This document shows, in pieces, positions 22,928 to 34,206 of a stretch of 64,000 nucleotides of DNA. The stretch is from Moniliella sp. 'wahieum' (Eukaryota > Basidiomycota > Moniliellomycetes > Moniliellales > Moniliellaceae). Positions within the stretch are counted from its first letter, which is position 1. Every line of letters begins with the position of its first letter. Below the pieces are notes generated by a model, which saw nothing but the letters and a program-made list of their open reading frames with translations, was not told where the DNA came from and did not search any database. The translations under genes were made by a program, and so were the position numbers. The DNA is taken from contig RSEE01000007.1 in NCBI GenBank assembly GCA_003971905.1, positions 992,001-1,056,000 of the forward strand, in the 5' to 3' direction.

Positions 22928-23929
22928 ATGAAGCCCATCATCCCAACATTGGTCCTTGCTCTTCTCGGGAGTGCGATGGCCGCAGTGGCCCAGCCGCGGC
23001 AGACCCCCCCCGCCGGCTCGTTGGTGGTATCCAAGTCACCGTCAAGCGGGCAGTACGGAACGGTCCAGGCGGCTGTGAATGCGCTATCCACCACTTCAAC
23101 TCGTTCGCAGATGATTTTCATCGACGCCGGCACGTACGACGAGCAAGTGGTCATCCCTGCACTCAAAGGGCCGCTGGCCATCTACGGATCCACCTCCGAC
23201 ACTACCTCCTACGCGCAGAACAACGTAACCATCACCCACAACCTGTCACAGAAGAATGGCTTGAGCGACGATGAGACGGGGACGGTGCGGGTGCTGTCGC
23301 CAAACGTTGCACTGTACAATGTCGATGTGATCAATTCGTTTGGGCAAGGTTCACAAGCCATTGCCCTGTCCGCGCAGATGGATCGTTTTGGTTGCTACGG
23401 GTGTTCCATCCAAGGTTTCCAGGACACCCTCTTGGCCCAGAACGGCCGGCAAATTTACGCCCAAAGCTACATTGCTGGCGCAACGGACTTTATCTTTGGT
23501 CAGCACGGCCAGGCGGTCATCACTCAGTCCCACATCGGCGTACTGAACCAACCGCTGGGGTACATCACCGCCTCCGGCCGACCTGATGCGTCTGATCCTT
23601 CTTACTACCTCTACCTCATCACCAACTCACACATCGGGCCCGCCGATGGACAATCCGTCCGTCGCTGGCGCCTATTACCTTGGTCGTCCGTGGGGGCCTT
23701 ATGCCCAGGTCACCGTCCAGACACGGTGTTGGAGAACGTGATCAACAAAGCAGGGTATTCGGCTGCAGGCAAAGATACATCCAACACCAAGTTGGCCGAA
23801 TATGGCAATACTGGTGCCGGTGCGACCGGACCTCGGGCGTCGTTTGACCACCAGCTCTCAGCTGCTGTGGATATCGGCACAGTGCTGGGGTCTGACTATC
23901 AGACCTGGGTCGATAAGTCCTACCTCTAG
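22928..23929 (+). CDS. Secreted pectin methylesterase (CE8)
   Basis: It removes methyl esters from homogalacturonan, acting outside the cell on plant pectin. The ATG at 22928 begins a signal peptide, MKPIIPTLVLALLGSAMAAV. The mature part has the CE8 right-handed beta-helix landmarks: GTVQAAVNAL, GTYDEQVVIP, IQGFQDTLLA (catalytic Gln and Asp region) and GATDFIFGQ (second catalytic Asp). The stop is at 23927-23929, giving ~333 residues with no intron. The conserved AGAYYLGRPWGPYAQVTVQ, which holds the catalytic arginine, is encoded in a different frame between about 23645 and 23722. Two compensating one-base indels flank it, so the nominal frame reads nonsense there although it stays open. This is most simply sequence error. 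It lies beside other secreted-protein genes. Confidence 0.93.
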   Translation: MKPIIPTLVLALLGSAMAAVAQPRQTPPAGSLVVSKSPSSGQYGTVQAAVNALSTTSTRSQMIFIDAGTYDEQVVIPALKGPLAIYGSTSDTTSYAQNNVTITHNLSQKNGLSDDETGTVRVLSPNVALYNVDVINSFGQGSQAIALSAQMDRFGCYGCSIQGFQDTLLAQNGRQIYAQSYIAGATDFIFGQHGQAVITQSHIGVLNQPLGYITASGRPDASDPSYYLYLITNSHIGPADGQSVRRWRLLPWSSVGALCPGHRPDTVLENVINKAGYSAAGKDTSNTKLAEYGNTGAGATGPRASFDHQLSAAVDIGTVLGSDYQTWVDKSYL

Positions 23930-25189
23930 CCCTGCTTCATGTCAGACGGTATATCTTATTTGAACTACACTTTCCCCCACCTCAGATGAATCCATCTGCT
24001 CTTTCATTTGTCTGCAAAAACCTCCTCGATGTGTGGGTGTTTTTCGGACACACTTCTCCCCCCGGAAGATACATGGTTCCGACGGTAATAAGACTAGATG
24101 TCAGGGCCCAGTAGCAGAATATTGTACCTGCAAGAAGGGAATGCCAATATCGCCTATTCTTGTTTTCCGTATCCAGAGTTCACCTCTGACCTCTTAACCT
24201 CTGAGAAGAGAACGATGGCACACGATGGATGATGGAAAAGGGGGGATATACTGATACGCAGGGCCGCAACTGTAATTATAGCGAGATACCTCACCCCACA
24301 CACGGCATTTCAATGGAAACGGTAATGGCAAGTTCAAGGTGGGATATATCGGCGGGGGGCTGGAACAGATGAACTAGGCATCAGGATACAGAGAGAAGAT
24401 ACATTTATTGCTATACTCGTCTCCCTACTATGATGTATACCCTGTATAGCATACTTGCTATGTGGACAACTGTATGCCCAGCAGCACTTTCACGCGTATA
24501 TCACGGTCCCCGTAGGTAATCCGCCACTCCTATTACCTGCCGTTTCTTTCCTAGTCATTGTTCCTCTCCTCTACCAATAAATCAGTGCCTCATTCAGTAC
24601 TTGGTGCTACTCATCTTCTTCCGACTGTTAAACCCACGCCCTCATAAGCAAACCCAGCAGCTCGGTGGCTGTAATATCCGCCGCTCCTTGACCTTGAATT
24701 GAAATGAGGTGGAATCCAATTTGTAAACGTTCAAAAAGAATTTCACCTCGTTTCCCCAGCCAGATGTTAGGGTTTCTCCGCAATATGCGGCTGCTGCGGC
24801 ATCACACAGGGCTGGTACGCCGAATTATTTTCGTGGTCTGACCAATCGCAACGTCAGACCAACCTTCCCCTCCTCCACCGCACCCCAAGCCTCCCCGTCG
24901 ACTCGTCGCCGTCTCTCTGTACGTGCACGCACCCGTGTCCTCTTTCTCCGTCTGTGCGCGCGGTTTCATGCGCGCTCTCCTGTTGTTGCTCTTGCCGCTC
25001 GGCACTCATCGGGGCTAAACGAGATGGAGTTGGGACCGCCAGTCAAGACACCTGGTTGGAGACTGCCAGGCGCTTCCACACCATTTTTGAGATGCCGAGC
25101 GGCATTGCACACCCACAACGGAGAAATACGTTTTTGTTTCTTACCGTTACTAACGGTTCCTCGCCCGTTTCATCCAGACTACATCCACC
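23930..25189. other. Intergenic, no gene recognised
   Basis: AT-richer than its surroundings. No coding or RNA signal is seen over 1.26 kb. The right end is the RPS29 promoter. Confidence 0.45.
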
Positions 25190-25424
25190 ATGGCGCACGC
25201 TAACGTTTGGTTCTCTCACCCCCGCAAGCACGGCAAGGGCAGCCGCCAATGGTTCGTCCCCATCCCCATCCCCCCTTTTCCTTTCTCCTTCTTGTTGCTG
25301 ACTCCGATAATGTAGCCGCGTCTGCGCCAACCAGGGCGGTATCATCCGCAAGTACGGTTTGGACATTTGCCGCCAGTGCTTCCGTGAGAAGGCGGCCGCG
25401 ATTGGCTTCGCCAAGTACCGTTAA
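25190..25424 (+). CDS. RPS29: 40S ribosomal protein uS14 (S29)
   Basis: A small zinc-binding protein of the 40S subunit head. Exon 1 is 25190-25251 ([20 protein letters not shown]). A 64-nt intron (25252-25315, ending TGTAG) splits the first zinc cysteine codon. Exon 2 runs 25316-25424. The spliced product is 56 residues, the standard length. It carries the two zinc knuckles CRVC and CRQC and the invariant ending [13 protein letters not shown]. The frame is intact. Identification is essentially certain. Confidence 0.97.
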
Positions 25425-27393
25425 GGAGTGTCAAAGGAGGAGGAGGACTCCCCTTCACTTTCTGCTACGACTGCCAAAAGCTCGGCCGACTCGGCCTCGA
25501 CTAGCGGCGCACCATGGCCATGTTTGCATGCCAATGCACTCCCATGATCGCTTCCATTATGTTAGCGCTGGGAATGTGTAGTCCCATGCGGACAAGTTTG
25601 GACGTAGAGAGAGACTATCACGATAACTGCCGGGTCGTAACCACGCGTGGCTGCTGTTGTGCCGGGAAAGAAGCATCGCATTCCACCCGAAGGATTGATA
25701 AATCACTACGCTTCTGTTCTGTGCCACTAAAAACTTATCCTTCCGAAGTCATGCTACCCTTGGTCGCCGCCTCGTGTGCCCAAGCGCCGAAGCTGACGTT
25801 CTTCTTCCCCCCGTCGCCACGGACCGCCAGCATTGACGTCGAGCCCAGTTCCACCATGCCCCTCCGTCAACCGAGACTGAATCGGCCGACTCGCATCGAC
25901 TGGTTCCGGTCACCCTTCTTCTGGTGGTCGCCAGCACTGAAGCGGCTCGCAGTGGCACCTTGTCTCGTCCCCAACATATCGTCCGCACCGAAGTGGGTCG
26001 TGCCCCTCACCCCCTCTGCCATGCCCAAATGCGATCGATACCGGGTCGGTCGGGTCCTGTCGTGGCGTGCTCGTAATACCACACGGTTCCCATCCCAAGA
26101 AACGCCGGGGGCGGGCCTCCCGCCGGGCACCCAACGCTGATGTCCAGAGCCGGGCATTCTCTGTTCAGGCTCCGCTGCGGGGACAATGCCTCCCCTTGAT
26201 GCTTGACGGCGTTTGCATGTGTGGGCTGTTCTCCACCTTCACAAGTACCCTGATCCTCTCCCCCGTTTCTCGGAAGAAGGAGGGACAAGCTCCATTCTCC
26301 TCCGTTTCCGGCTGCGATCGATCTTCTTCCGGTCTGCGCTGACAGAATCAAAACACGTTTTCTCGATCAGACACACATAGCCTTGATAGAGCACGTTACA
26401 ATCGCCAACCAGAAGGTTTGGCCTGTGCGGTTCGACGTACCTTTTGGAAATCTGGGTTGGACAATGGACATGTGGCCTGGTGGTCTTGTGGACCTTTGGG
26501 CCTTGGGGTACCACGAACGGGGGCTGGGTCACTCGCCGGCAACTGGCCTGGGGCTTTCATCCGCCGTTGCCCCTGACCCAGGAGAATCGGCGAGGCAGAT
26601 GGAGGCGGTCATGCAGGGCCGCAAAACAGCGTCGCATGGCTTCCCATCCGCACCGGTCGCACATTCCCAAGTCGTTCCGCGTGGCGGCGATGGGGTGGGC
26701 AATGGCGCGAGTGTTGGGCACGGCGGTATAAGCGAGCCAGTCTCCAGCCGAGCTCTTTTGTCGGCGGCCACTTGCAATATTGCAGCTTCGGTCTCCCATT
26801 GCATATTTCAACCCCACTTCCTAACCCATGGGGATGCGTCGCATGCCACATGTCACAGCTCAGCCGCTCATGTTAACACGCCAGCGAAGAAACGATGACG
26901 GTGGCGGAATGAGCATGGGCAAGGTGGAGGGAAGGGCGGAGGAAAAGGTATACTGATTGTTACCTTGAAAGTGGGAACGATGGTCCTTTTATGCGATGCA
27001 CATCAAATAGGATGGATATCCGGCGAGAGGGCGCAAGTAAAAAGTGATGGTATTGCTATACCAGACTATAGTGTATCATGATACAGGAAACCCCCGCATG
27101 ATCCCCAACCAAGCTGGGACAAACCCCGGAAGAGATTTAGTTATATTTAATGAAGAGCTCGCCGTTTTTTTGGAGGGGGCAAGCATTGATAGTCTATCAC
27201 AACACCTACGCATCGAATTCTAAATGGCCCATCAACAACATCATTGGGCGCAGACTATATAATAGAAGTGAAAAAAGTTGTCCATTTCGGTGTATCCCAC
27301 CCGGGAAAAGTTGTTTCGCCGTAGCATGGGTTAAACCGCATGGCAAACAGAAGAATTGGGGAAGAGTACAATGTCTTAAGTCGAGACATTGTC
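25425..27393. other. Intergenic, no gene recognised
   Basis: Open frames at 25514-26140 and 26383-26898 lack domains, splice logic or family similarity, and I leave them out. The stretch 26950-27390 is AT-rich. Confidence 0.4.
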
Positions 27394-27967
27394 TTAACAG
27401 AAGGTAATCTGGATACCAGCCTCTGCAGCGCTGCACTGGACAGGGGTGCCGCCGGATGGCAGAGCCAAGGAAGGCACCAGGGCAGGCAGAAGCGCTATCG
27501 CCAGTGCAGGGGCCGGGGCAGCCTCGGTGCAAGAGCCGGTAAAGGCAAAGTCCATGTTGTATTTGAACTGGTGGTTGCCCAGGCCCGGTCCGTCCAGAAG
27601 AGTGTAGTCCGCGGCGTTCTGAGTGTTGGCCGGGTCGCTGGGGTCGGTCAGGGTGAACTCCACCGCACCGCAGTTAACGGCGCTAGACTCGCACCCGTAT
27701 GAGCCGCCTTGGATCCAAGCGATGCCGCCGAGCACTTGACCGTTGATGGTAGTCGACCCCTGCGGGTTGCTGTTCCCCTGGTACAGGAACACGGCTTCGC
27801 CTTGGCCGCAATTGTTGATCAGCTATTATAGGTACGTATAAGTCAGAACAGTGTCATGGAGGGTGCGGCGAGGGGGGGGGGGGACGTACCTGCACTGAGT
27901 GCGACTCAGCACGGGCCAAGCCAACGGCCATAAGGGCAGCAAGAGTGATAGCAACGCGCATGTGCAT
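27394..27967 (-). CDS. Secreted glycopeptide-type (thaumatin-fold) protein
   Basis: A small cysteine-rich secreted protein of the basidiomycete 'glycopeptide' type, related to thaumatin-like folds; no biochemical role is established. Exon 1 (27967-27890) encodes a signal peptide, MHMRVAITLAALMAVGLARA, then ESHSVQ. A 67-nt intron (27823-27889, GTACGT...TAG) follows, with a long C run on the - strand. Exon 2 begins LINNCGQGEAVFLYQGNSNP and reads GGSYGCESSAVNCGAVEFTL, ending IQITFC at the TAA at 27394-27396. The nominal frame between about 27440 and 27525 is Ala/Leu/Pro-rich and unlike the family. The adjacent frame there reads CTGDSASACPGAFLGSAI, with the conserved C-P-x-A-F, so two compensating indels are likely. 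A TATATAAG box lies about 105 bases upstream. Confidence 0.8.
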
Positions 27968-28068
27968 GGTGATGGTGGAGGCTTGTAGTTGTGGAAAGTA
28001 AAAGGGTTATGGAGGTGTCAGGATGGGGTGTGGGGTGTAGGATGTGGAACGATGGCATATTACCTGGG

Positions 28069-28076
28069 CTTATATA
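28069..28076 (-). promoter_or_regulatory. TATA box of the glycopeptide-type gene
   Basis: TATATAAG on the - strand, about 105 bases before the ATG at 27967. Confidence 0.65.
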
Positions 28077-30198
28077 CCTTCGAAGTTCTTCTGGGAACAA
28101 TAGTGACTTGAGTCGTCTTGTTTTTTCCCCAATAAACGCGAGAGGTAGCGGCAGGAACCAGAACGAAGGATGCTCTTCAGCGGGGAGAAATGGCTGCGGG
28201 GGACCTTGTTGATGTTGTCGGACTCCCACCGTAAAGCGCAGCTGACACGGTTCTGTGACATTGAGGTGGACCCGGGTTGGGAAGAGAGCTGATGCCAGTT
28301 ACCTAGAGGGTTACTTTCTCTCTACGTCATATTCACACGTGTGCTAAGAACTCGCCAAAAGAGGAGTGTTGTTGAACGTCTCACCCGCCGCGCGAACAGC
28401 AAGCGGCCGAAACCGAAATGAGTATAACATATGGCCCGAGCAACTCCAGGGACAATGAGGTGTAAATCGGATTTCCACCACAAATTAAAGGGTGAAGCAT
28501 GGCCACCATCGCAATACTGGTCATCGATGAGAAAACGAGATTGCTACAAACAATGAAGGGGTGGGGTTTTGCTCGTCTACCCCGGGATCCCGAGGGGCCT
28601 AAGATCTGAGACCTAAAGCGTAATGGCCCTCGAATACTTTGATGGTTGCCCTGGAGGGTGGAAAGAGAAACAAGTATACGTAGTGGGGAATCACAATATG
28701 GAATCTGGGTAGCTGTGCTGCGGACAAGTGTTGCGCTGGGCGAGACAATAATGGCTTCTCTTGTTGGCACGAGGACCCACGTTCGCTTCCTGTTAGGGGT
28801 AATGATCGATTATCTCTATGAGAGAGGACCGTGCAGGCCAGAGTTTCTGAAGCGAGAGGTGGGGATATTCAATCTGCTCCCCCTCGATCGCCACAGCAGA
28901 CGGTGGTTTGGCTGAACCCCCCAACCCCCAACACACTTCGCATTATCTGCGCATATTCTCGCCTCCACACTCTGCTGGCGCGGTTTGTCCCACCCAATCG
29001 CCCCCTTACAGTTTTACATTTTGGCCGCAGTCATCCTTACATAGATGCTGTGACATTGGTCCGCCTCGCCCAAAACTAAAGCGTGGCCACGAAAACCAGT
29101 TCGCGCGCGCAAAAACTTAGTGGCTATTACGCCGTGAATGTTCTTGCCGCGGGATTCTTGAAGCTTGAGCATATTATTTACTTTCTCCCTTCCCCCGCAG
29201 CATTAGAATGGAAGGGTTGTCGGACGCCTTAGAAGAGCTTTGTTGCTTCTAATAATAGAATGCCTTCGAGGTCTTTGGAATGTCAATAACACGTTGACGA
29301 GCCCCTGTCGGTGCGAATGAGTGGATCGACTTGGGGAGAGTTACGTGCTACGGATGACCGGCGACAAGGAGGGCAAGGCCCCAGTGCAGCTAGGGAAGCT
29401 TTTGACGCTACTAGTGACTATAATAGCGACATGCATGTGTCACCATGTGGCATGCGACATCTCTGCTGTGATATGTGTGGTAGACTATCTCCTTGTTCGC
29501 GCTTGCGAGTTAAGCTTTGATTGCACGGGGCTTGTCTTGTGAAAGACGGCAATATGTAGCCCCAGTATGGCCGACAGGGTGCGTACGGCACCATATAACC
29601 TGGTTCAACTCAACTGCCCGCACCGCCCACCCTGCTCGCACACTATGTGCAGCCCATCCGAACAAATCTGAGGTCGGAGATTCCCACAACAGCTCTCGGC
29701 ACCGCGGCGCCCCGCATCCCCTCCTCGATCCTATCAAAAAGCTTCACGCTGCGGCGAATTGCACCGGCGTGCGTTGGGCGACTATGTATCTACGTAGCAG
29801 CTGCAACGTACCAAGCCTTGCCGACCCGGCACTAAGCTTTAACCTTTTTATGTGTTACATGTTAAGCTCTATATGTGTTACATGTTAAGCTTTATATGTG
29901 TTTAACGTTTAACGTTGTGTTGCAACGTTCAACATGTTCAACGCATACTAAAAAGGCAGCACATCTCATTAGCCCGCACAGTTGCTCAATGTGCTCTATG
30001 TTGGGAAAGAAAGAAAGGGGTAAAAAAAGGAGCGGAGTGTTTCGTTCCAGAGGGGAGGCGCACCAGGCGCTCACACGTTAGATCGCATACACACAACGTA
30101 GCTCGCACGCTCTCAACCAAGGCGTCGACCTCGCGGGCAATCGACAATCGGTGATCAGGAGAAACGAAATATTACGGTGTGCAACGCGCGAGAGAGAG
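28077..30198. other. Intergenic, no gene recognised
   Basis: About 2.1 kb without a supported gene. It contains the short tandem repeat at 29847-29900. Just after that lies a cluster of AACGTT-type motifs (29901-29940) whose GTGTTTAACGTT core recurs near 60357. Confidence 0.45.
29847..29900 (+). repeat. Short 23-bp tandem repeat
   Basis: Two near-identical units of the form TATGTGTTACATGTTAAGCT, plus a partial third, follow one another in AT-rich noncoding DNA. Confidence 0.75.
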
Positions 30199-31287
30199 TT
30201 AGACGTTGGTGCCCGTGCTCTCCCACGCCTGGTACAGCGCCGAGGGCGATCCATCGTCATTGGCCAGCGCATCAAACGAGCCCACACCGCCACGGACACT
30301 GTCCGACGCGCTCGGCTCCCAAAACCCAAACGGAGCAATACCATTGACCCAGGTAGTAGCGGCAGCCCAGTTGCCCACCGCGGTGAGAAAGGTTTGAGCA
30401 TCACTCTCTCCACCACATTGGGTTCCGCCAAAGGTCCAGCAAGCCACCTCGGTGATGTACACTGGCTTTCCAACTGCCTCACCACCGTCAGCTCAGGAAC
30501 CTCTGTGGTATGCAGGTAGATGGAGGAGGAGAGGGACGGGGAGGTGAGAACATACACTGCTGGTTCCATGAGGTAGCACTGCTAATCACAGCATTCGAGT
30601 CAGACTGGTAGTAGTGCAGGTTACCAAAGTCAATCTGCGACTCCACATCCGGGCAAGCTGATTTGAATTGCTGGTACCACGACGAGCTGGGGTCCGCCAA
30701 GGCGGGTCCAATCACTTTCCATCCATTCTGCTTGAGTGGTGCAAAGTAGGTCCCCCACGAACCACACGCGTCCGAGGGACTGACATAAGTATTGGTGTTG
30801 TCCGGCTCATTGAACATCATCACCGTCTTCGCGCTATTAGCAGACAGAGAAAGAAAATGGGAGAGTGTAAGTGCCACATCCAGACTGTTGATGGGTATAA
30901 ACATACGGAAAGTTGTTCTGATTGTTAATCACGTCGTTGGTGAACCACTGACCCCACTGGCCCGAGAGCGTGTGCAGCATCGGAACAAAAGGCATTCCAT
31001 TGCTCGGCGACGGCTGGCCACTGGACTCCCAATTGTAAAACCAACCTGTTGCTCTTGCGTCAGTATCCTGTCCTGCCAGCGCACCGTATGCAACGAGAGG
31101 GGGACTTGAAACGCACCATTGTGACCAAGGAAATTGTTGATGTCCATGGGTTGTTGTTCTTGGGCCAAGCCACGCCCCATTTGGCCTTTTGGTTGGGAAA
31201 TCCACGACGATGGACAACCGAACCAGGGGCAGCGGCAACGAGGGTAAGCAGCCCCGTGGCGATGACAATGGTGGATGGATGGATCAT
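30199..31287 (-). CDS. Secreted glycoside hydrolase, Asl1/GH128-like beta-glucanase
   Basis: A predicted secreted enzyme of the glycosyl-hydrolase catalytic-core family (Asl1-like, GH128), whose members cleave or bind beta-1,3-glucan. The signal peptide starts MIHPSTIVIATGLLTLVAAA at 31287. Exon 1 reaches KWGVAWPKNNNPW and, one base shifted, DINNFLGHNG. Intron 1 is 31046-31116, intron 2 is 30834-30906, and intron 3 lies about 30490-30556. Exon 2 carries GWFYNWESSGQ and PMLHTLSGQWGQWF. Exon 3 carries MMFNEPDNTN with the acid/base Glu, and WGTYFAPLKQNGWKVIGPAL. The last exon carries VYITEVACWTFGGTQC with the second catalytic Glu, and the stop is at 30199-30201. Frame slips occur near 31137 (a GGG read as GG) and near 30460. 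A TATATA box lies about 96 bases upstream. Confidence 0.88.
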
Positions 31288-31382
31288 GGCGGGATCTCGG
31301 TCAAGGTCTGGACGGGTAGAGTGTGGGAGGTGGTAGGAGAGAGAAAGGATCCACGTGTGCTAAGTGGATCAACAAGGGATCC

Positions 31383-31388
31383 TATATA
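31383..31388 (-). promoter_or_regulatory. TATA box of the GH128-like gene
   Basis: TATATA on the - strand, 96 bases before the ATG at 31287. Confidence 0.6.
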
Positions 31389-33035
31389 CGGCAAATGATT
31401 GGATCTAAAAGTTGTTTGGCAATCGAATGCTACCCCACAACAGCAGACATCCTTGCGCATATACAAAACAACAACGGAATGGGGGCGTTGTTATGGGAAA
31501 AAGGGCGTAAGCCCAGCGCATGAGGTGTGAATTGGGAGTTACCGCAAGTCAACACACATCGGGGGCCTATTTCACCTGTGGGTACACATGCACACGGAGA
31601 AAGAGACTGGGAACGAAACTGCCAGTCTACCTTGGAGGGAACCCATTATCCTGAATGTGTGGGGCATGACTTTCGTCAAGCCCCCGCCGCCCATGTGCAT
31701 GTTGAGTACCCCTACTACAAAGTCCGAATGAAACGGATGTGAACGTGAAAAGCTTGAAGTGGTTTTTGTACCTTCGAACACGGGACTCCGATGTCCGCGT
31801 TGAAGAGGAGAGAGAAGTGAAGAAGTTCTTTTTTCTGGAAAACACCTCGTGCCACCAGAAACGCGGGCCAAGAGGAGAGAGCCGTGTCGGCAATAAGCTT
31901 CCGTGGTGGCCACGTTCGTGCACGTTCGTGCACGTTCATGCTATAGGAGTGATATAGATTGGGCGGCTATGTGCCCTCGAGGAGGGTGGACGAAGCCAAG
32001 AAGGCGAAACACAAAGCATACCTCCCTGCAGCATATAGACATAAGGTAACGCGTGGTACCTTTTTTGGCGAGAGAGCTGCACCGTGTCCCCGCAGCAAAA
32101 ATACCGTGTCCCCGCAGCAAAAATACCGTGTCCCCGCAGCAAAAATACCGTGTCCCCGCAGCAAAAACATCCCTCTCCCTGTTTCCATTGCCAATAGGCC
32201 CCGCCCCCCTACCACACCACCACCGCGGTGATGACCCAGTGCTCTTGTCTTTGCAGAGGCGAAGAAGCTCTTTAAGCTTGGCTAAAGGGAGCCTGAAGGG
32301 TGGTGTGAGACGCGCGCCCCAACTTAATGGAGATGAGCCGTTATACCATGTTGGATGGAGATAGAATATTCGAGTGCGTGGCCACGTGCTAATCTCTCTC
32401 TACGTAGGAGAAACAGGTTGTTCGCTCGTACGCGGCGAGAGGAGGCATCTACATTCAATATTAATTGCCCGTGCAATCCTGCGCACTCCTGTTGTTCCGT
32501 CGGAGGGTGCGAGCATGGCAGGCGTGTGCAGGGTACCGAGTAGGTGCTATGACTGAGCGCTGATGTGCTGATGTGCTAACGCCTGATGTTTGGGGCTTGA
32601 AGCTTCAAGTCAAGCTTATACACAGCTTGACACCAGTCACTAGACACACACACACACTGCAGTGGGGCTGACCCTGCTGTCCCGCACAAAGTGCTACTGT
32701 GGGGCGAGGGAGGCCCGTGCGCCGCAGTTTGTCTTTGGCCGGAAGCTATGATGTCGGAGATCTGATCAGTGACACTCACATATCACGCGTGACGCGTGAC
32801 ATGTGACATGCCATAGGAAGTTCGTTGAGAACCACCACGGGAGTCCGCCGATTGAATCGGGAAACCATGCAAGCCCGATGATTGAACCCGGAAACCACGC
32901 AATTTTCGGGTCGATATACCCGGTATGAGATGCCCCTCCCTCGGCCTCGTTTTGGGTCCTGAGAGAGTCCACATTTTGGGTGGATTTAAGGATCTATATG
33001 ATGAAGAGAGAGTTCCTATACCTCTCTTCCGGTGG
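31389..33035. other. Intergenic with minisatellite
   Basis: No gene is recognised. It includes two and a half copies of a 10-bp unit ACGTTCGTGC near 31910-31936 and the 22-bp minisatellite at 32081-32168. Confidence 0.45.
32081..32168 (+). repeat. 22-bp minisatellite, four units
   Basis: Four perfect tandem copies of a 22-bp unit beginning ACCGTGTCCCCGCAGC and ending in five A and a T. Only the final base of the last unit differs. There are no spacers, so it is not a CRISPR array. Confidence 0.95.
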
Positions 33036-33043
33036 TATATATA
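33036..33043 (+). promoter_or_regulatory. TATA box of the thaumatin-like gene
   Basis: TATATATA lies 85-92 bases before the ATG at 33128. Confidence 0.7.
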
Positions 33044-33127
33044 CCCTGCCTTGGTTTACTCCCAAACCACAGCCCACCCACCACACCCACAGCCTCTTGA
33101 TCCGTCAGCTGTGTACTCTGTTGCAAG

Positions 33128-33794
33128 ATGTTCAGCCACGCTGCTCTCTCTTCTCTTGTCGCTCTCGCTTGCATTTCCACTGCGTCTGCATACACCCCAA
33201 CTTTAAAAACAACTGTCCTGGAAGTACGTTTTCCCCCCCTTCCGAAGCCCGTAACCTTTCTTTCAAGCACGCTCATGTTGCTAACAGGGGGGTTATTGCG
33301 TGTACTACCCAGCCGTATGGCCCGCGGTGGGTGCCGCGCCGAATGGCCAGCCGCAAGCCTCGCCCGCCTGGGGCACCACCTTGGCCCCCGGTGCGTCGGC
33401 TGGGGTGAATGTGGACGATTCCGTGGCGGGGGTGCGGGCGTGGGGGCGGTGGGGGTGCGATGGTTCAGGGGCCAACTGTGCGATTGGCGCTTGCAATGGT
33501 GGGTTGACCTGCACCGACGCTGGGATTACCGCCAACACGATCTTTGCTGAATTTGGGCCTGGGAGTGGTGATGGACGGGTGTACTGGGACCTTTCTTATG
33601 CCCAGTCGGTCCGCAACTTTCCCATTGCCATTGTCTCTCCGGATGGACAGCAGGAAACGTGCGACCACGCCAGCTGCGATCCGAGCCAATGCTTCAATAC
33701 TCCGAATGATTACGCTGCCGTTCGTAACAGCGCCCCGGGAGGTACCTACACGATCACTCTTTGCCCTGATGGTGCCACGCCTGGCACGTGGTAA
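33128..33794 (+). CDS. Secreted thaumatin-like protein
   Basis: A predicted secreted protein of about 200 residues with the thaumatin signature region. Exon 1 (33128-33223) encodes a signal peptide, MFSHAALSSLVALACISTAS, plus the start of the mature chain. A 64-nt intron (33224-33287, GTACGT...AACAG) follows. Exon 2 (33288-33794) encodes GGYCVYYPAVWP, VRAWGRWGCDGSGANCAIG, ACNGGLTCTDAG and TIFAEFGPGSGDGRVYWDLS. This matches the thaumatin order of W-x-R-x-G-C, GxCGG-like, L-x-C and AEF. The C-terminal part is shorter than in classical plant thaumatins. The frame is intact. Fungal members are linked to glucan binding or wall remodelling, but the role here is unknown. Confidence 0.85.
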
Positions 33795-34206
33795 GACGCC
33801 CGCGGCTTTTTGATCTCTTTGGTTTTCGTTTACTGTAAAAATGTGACGGGCCAACAATAAAGAGTAGAGTTCCACATGTACATGCATTCTGTGTCTCGAT
33901 AGAAGAAGTTGTGAAGGGAGGTCAGGTTGTTGGGTATTGGTAATGGCATTGACGAAAGTCATCACGGACGGGTCTATGGAAGCATGCATCAGCCATTTGG
34001 TGGGGTTAGCTTGGTATAACCCAGTCGAGGACGTCATCCCTCATTTTGAGGCCTCTGGCCTGACGGGGATGCAGAGTTGCACATCCGGAAGGGTGCATAG
34101 AGGTGGACGCCACCGGCCAGCCGTAAGGCCTAAGGGTACTAAGGGCTCTCAGAGACTGCTCAGCTGGAAAAATATATACAATCACCGATCATGTCATTAC
34201 CACACC
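33795..34206. other. Intergenic, no gene recognised
   Basis: This is the 3' flank of the thaumatin-like gene. An AATAAA motif at about 33857 could serve as its polyadenylation signal. Nothing else is supported. Confidence 0.4.

Noticed and set aside
25514-26140. A 208-codon + strand frame downstream of uS14
   Set aside because: No domain, no signal peptide and no convincing promoter; composition is not gene-like.
32081-32168. Tandem array considered as a CRISPR
   Set aside because: Units abut without spacers and the host is a eukaryote; it is a minisatellite.
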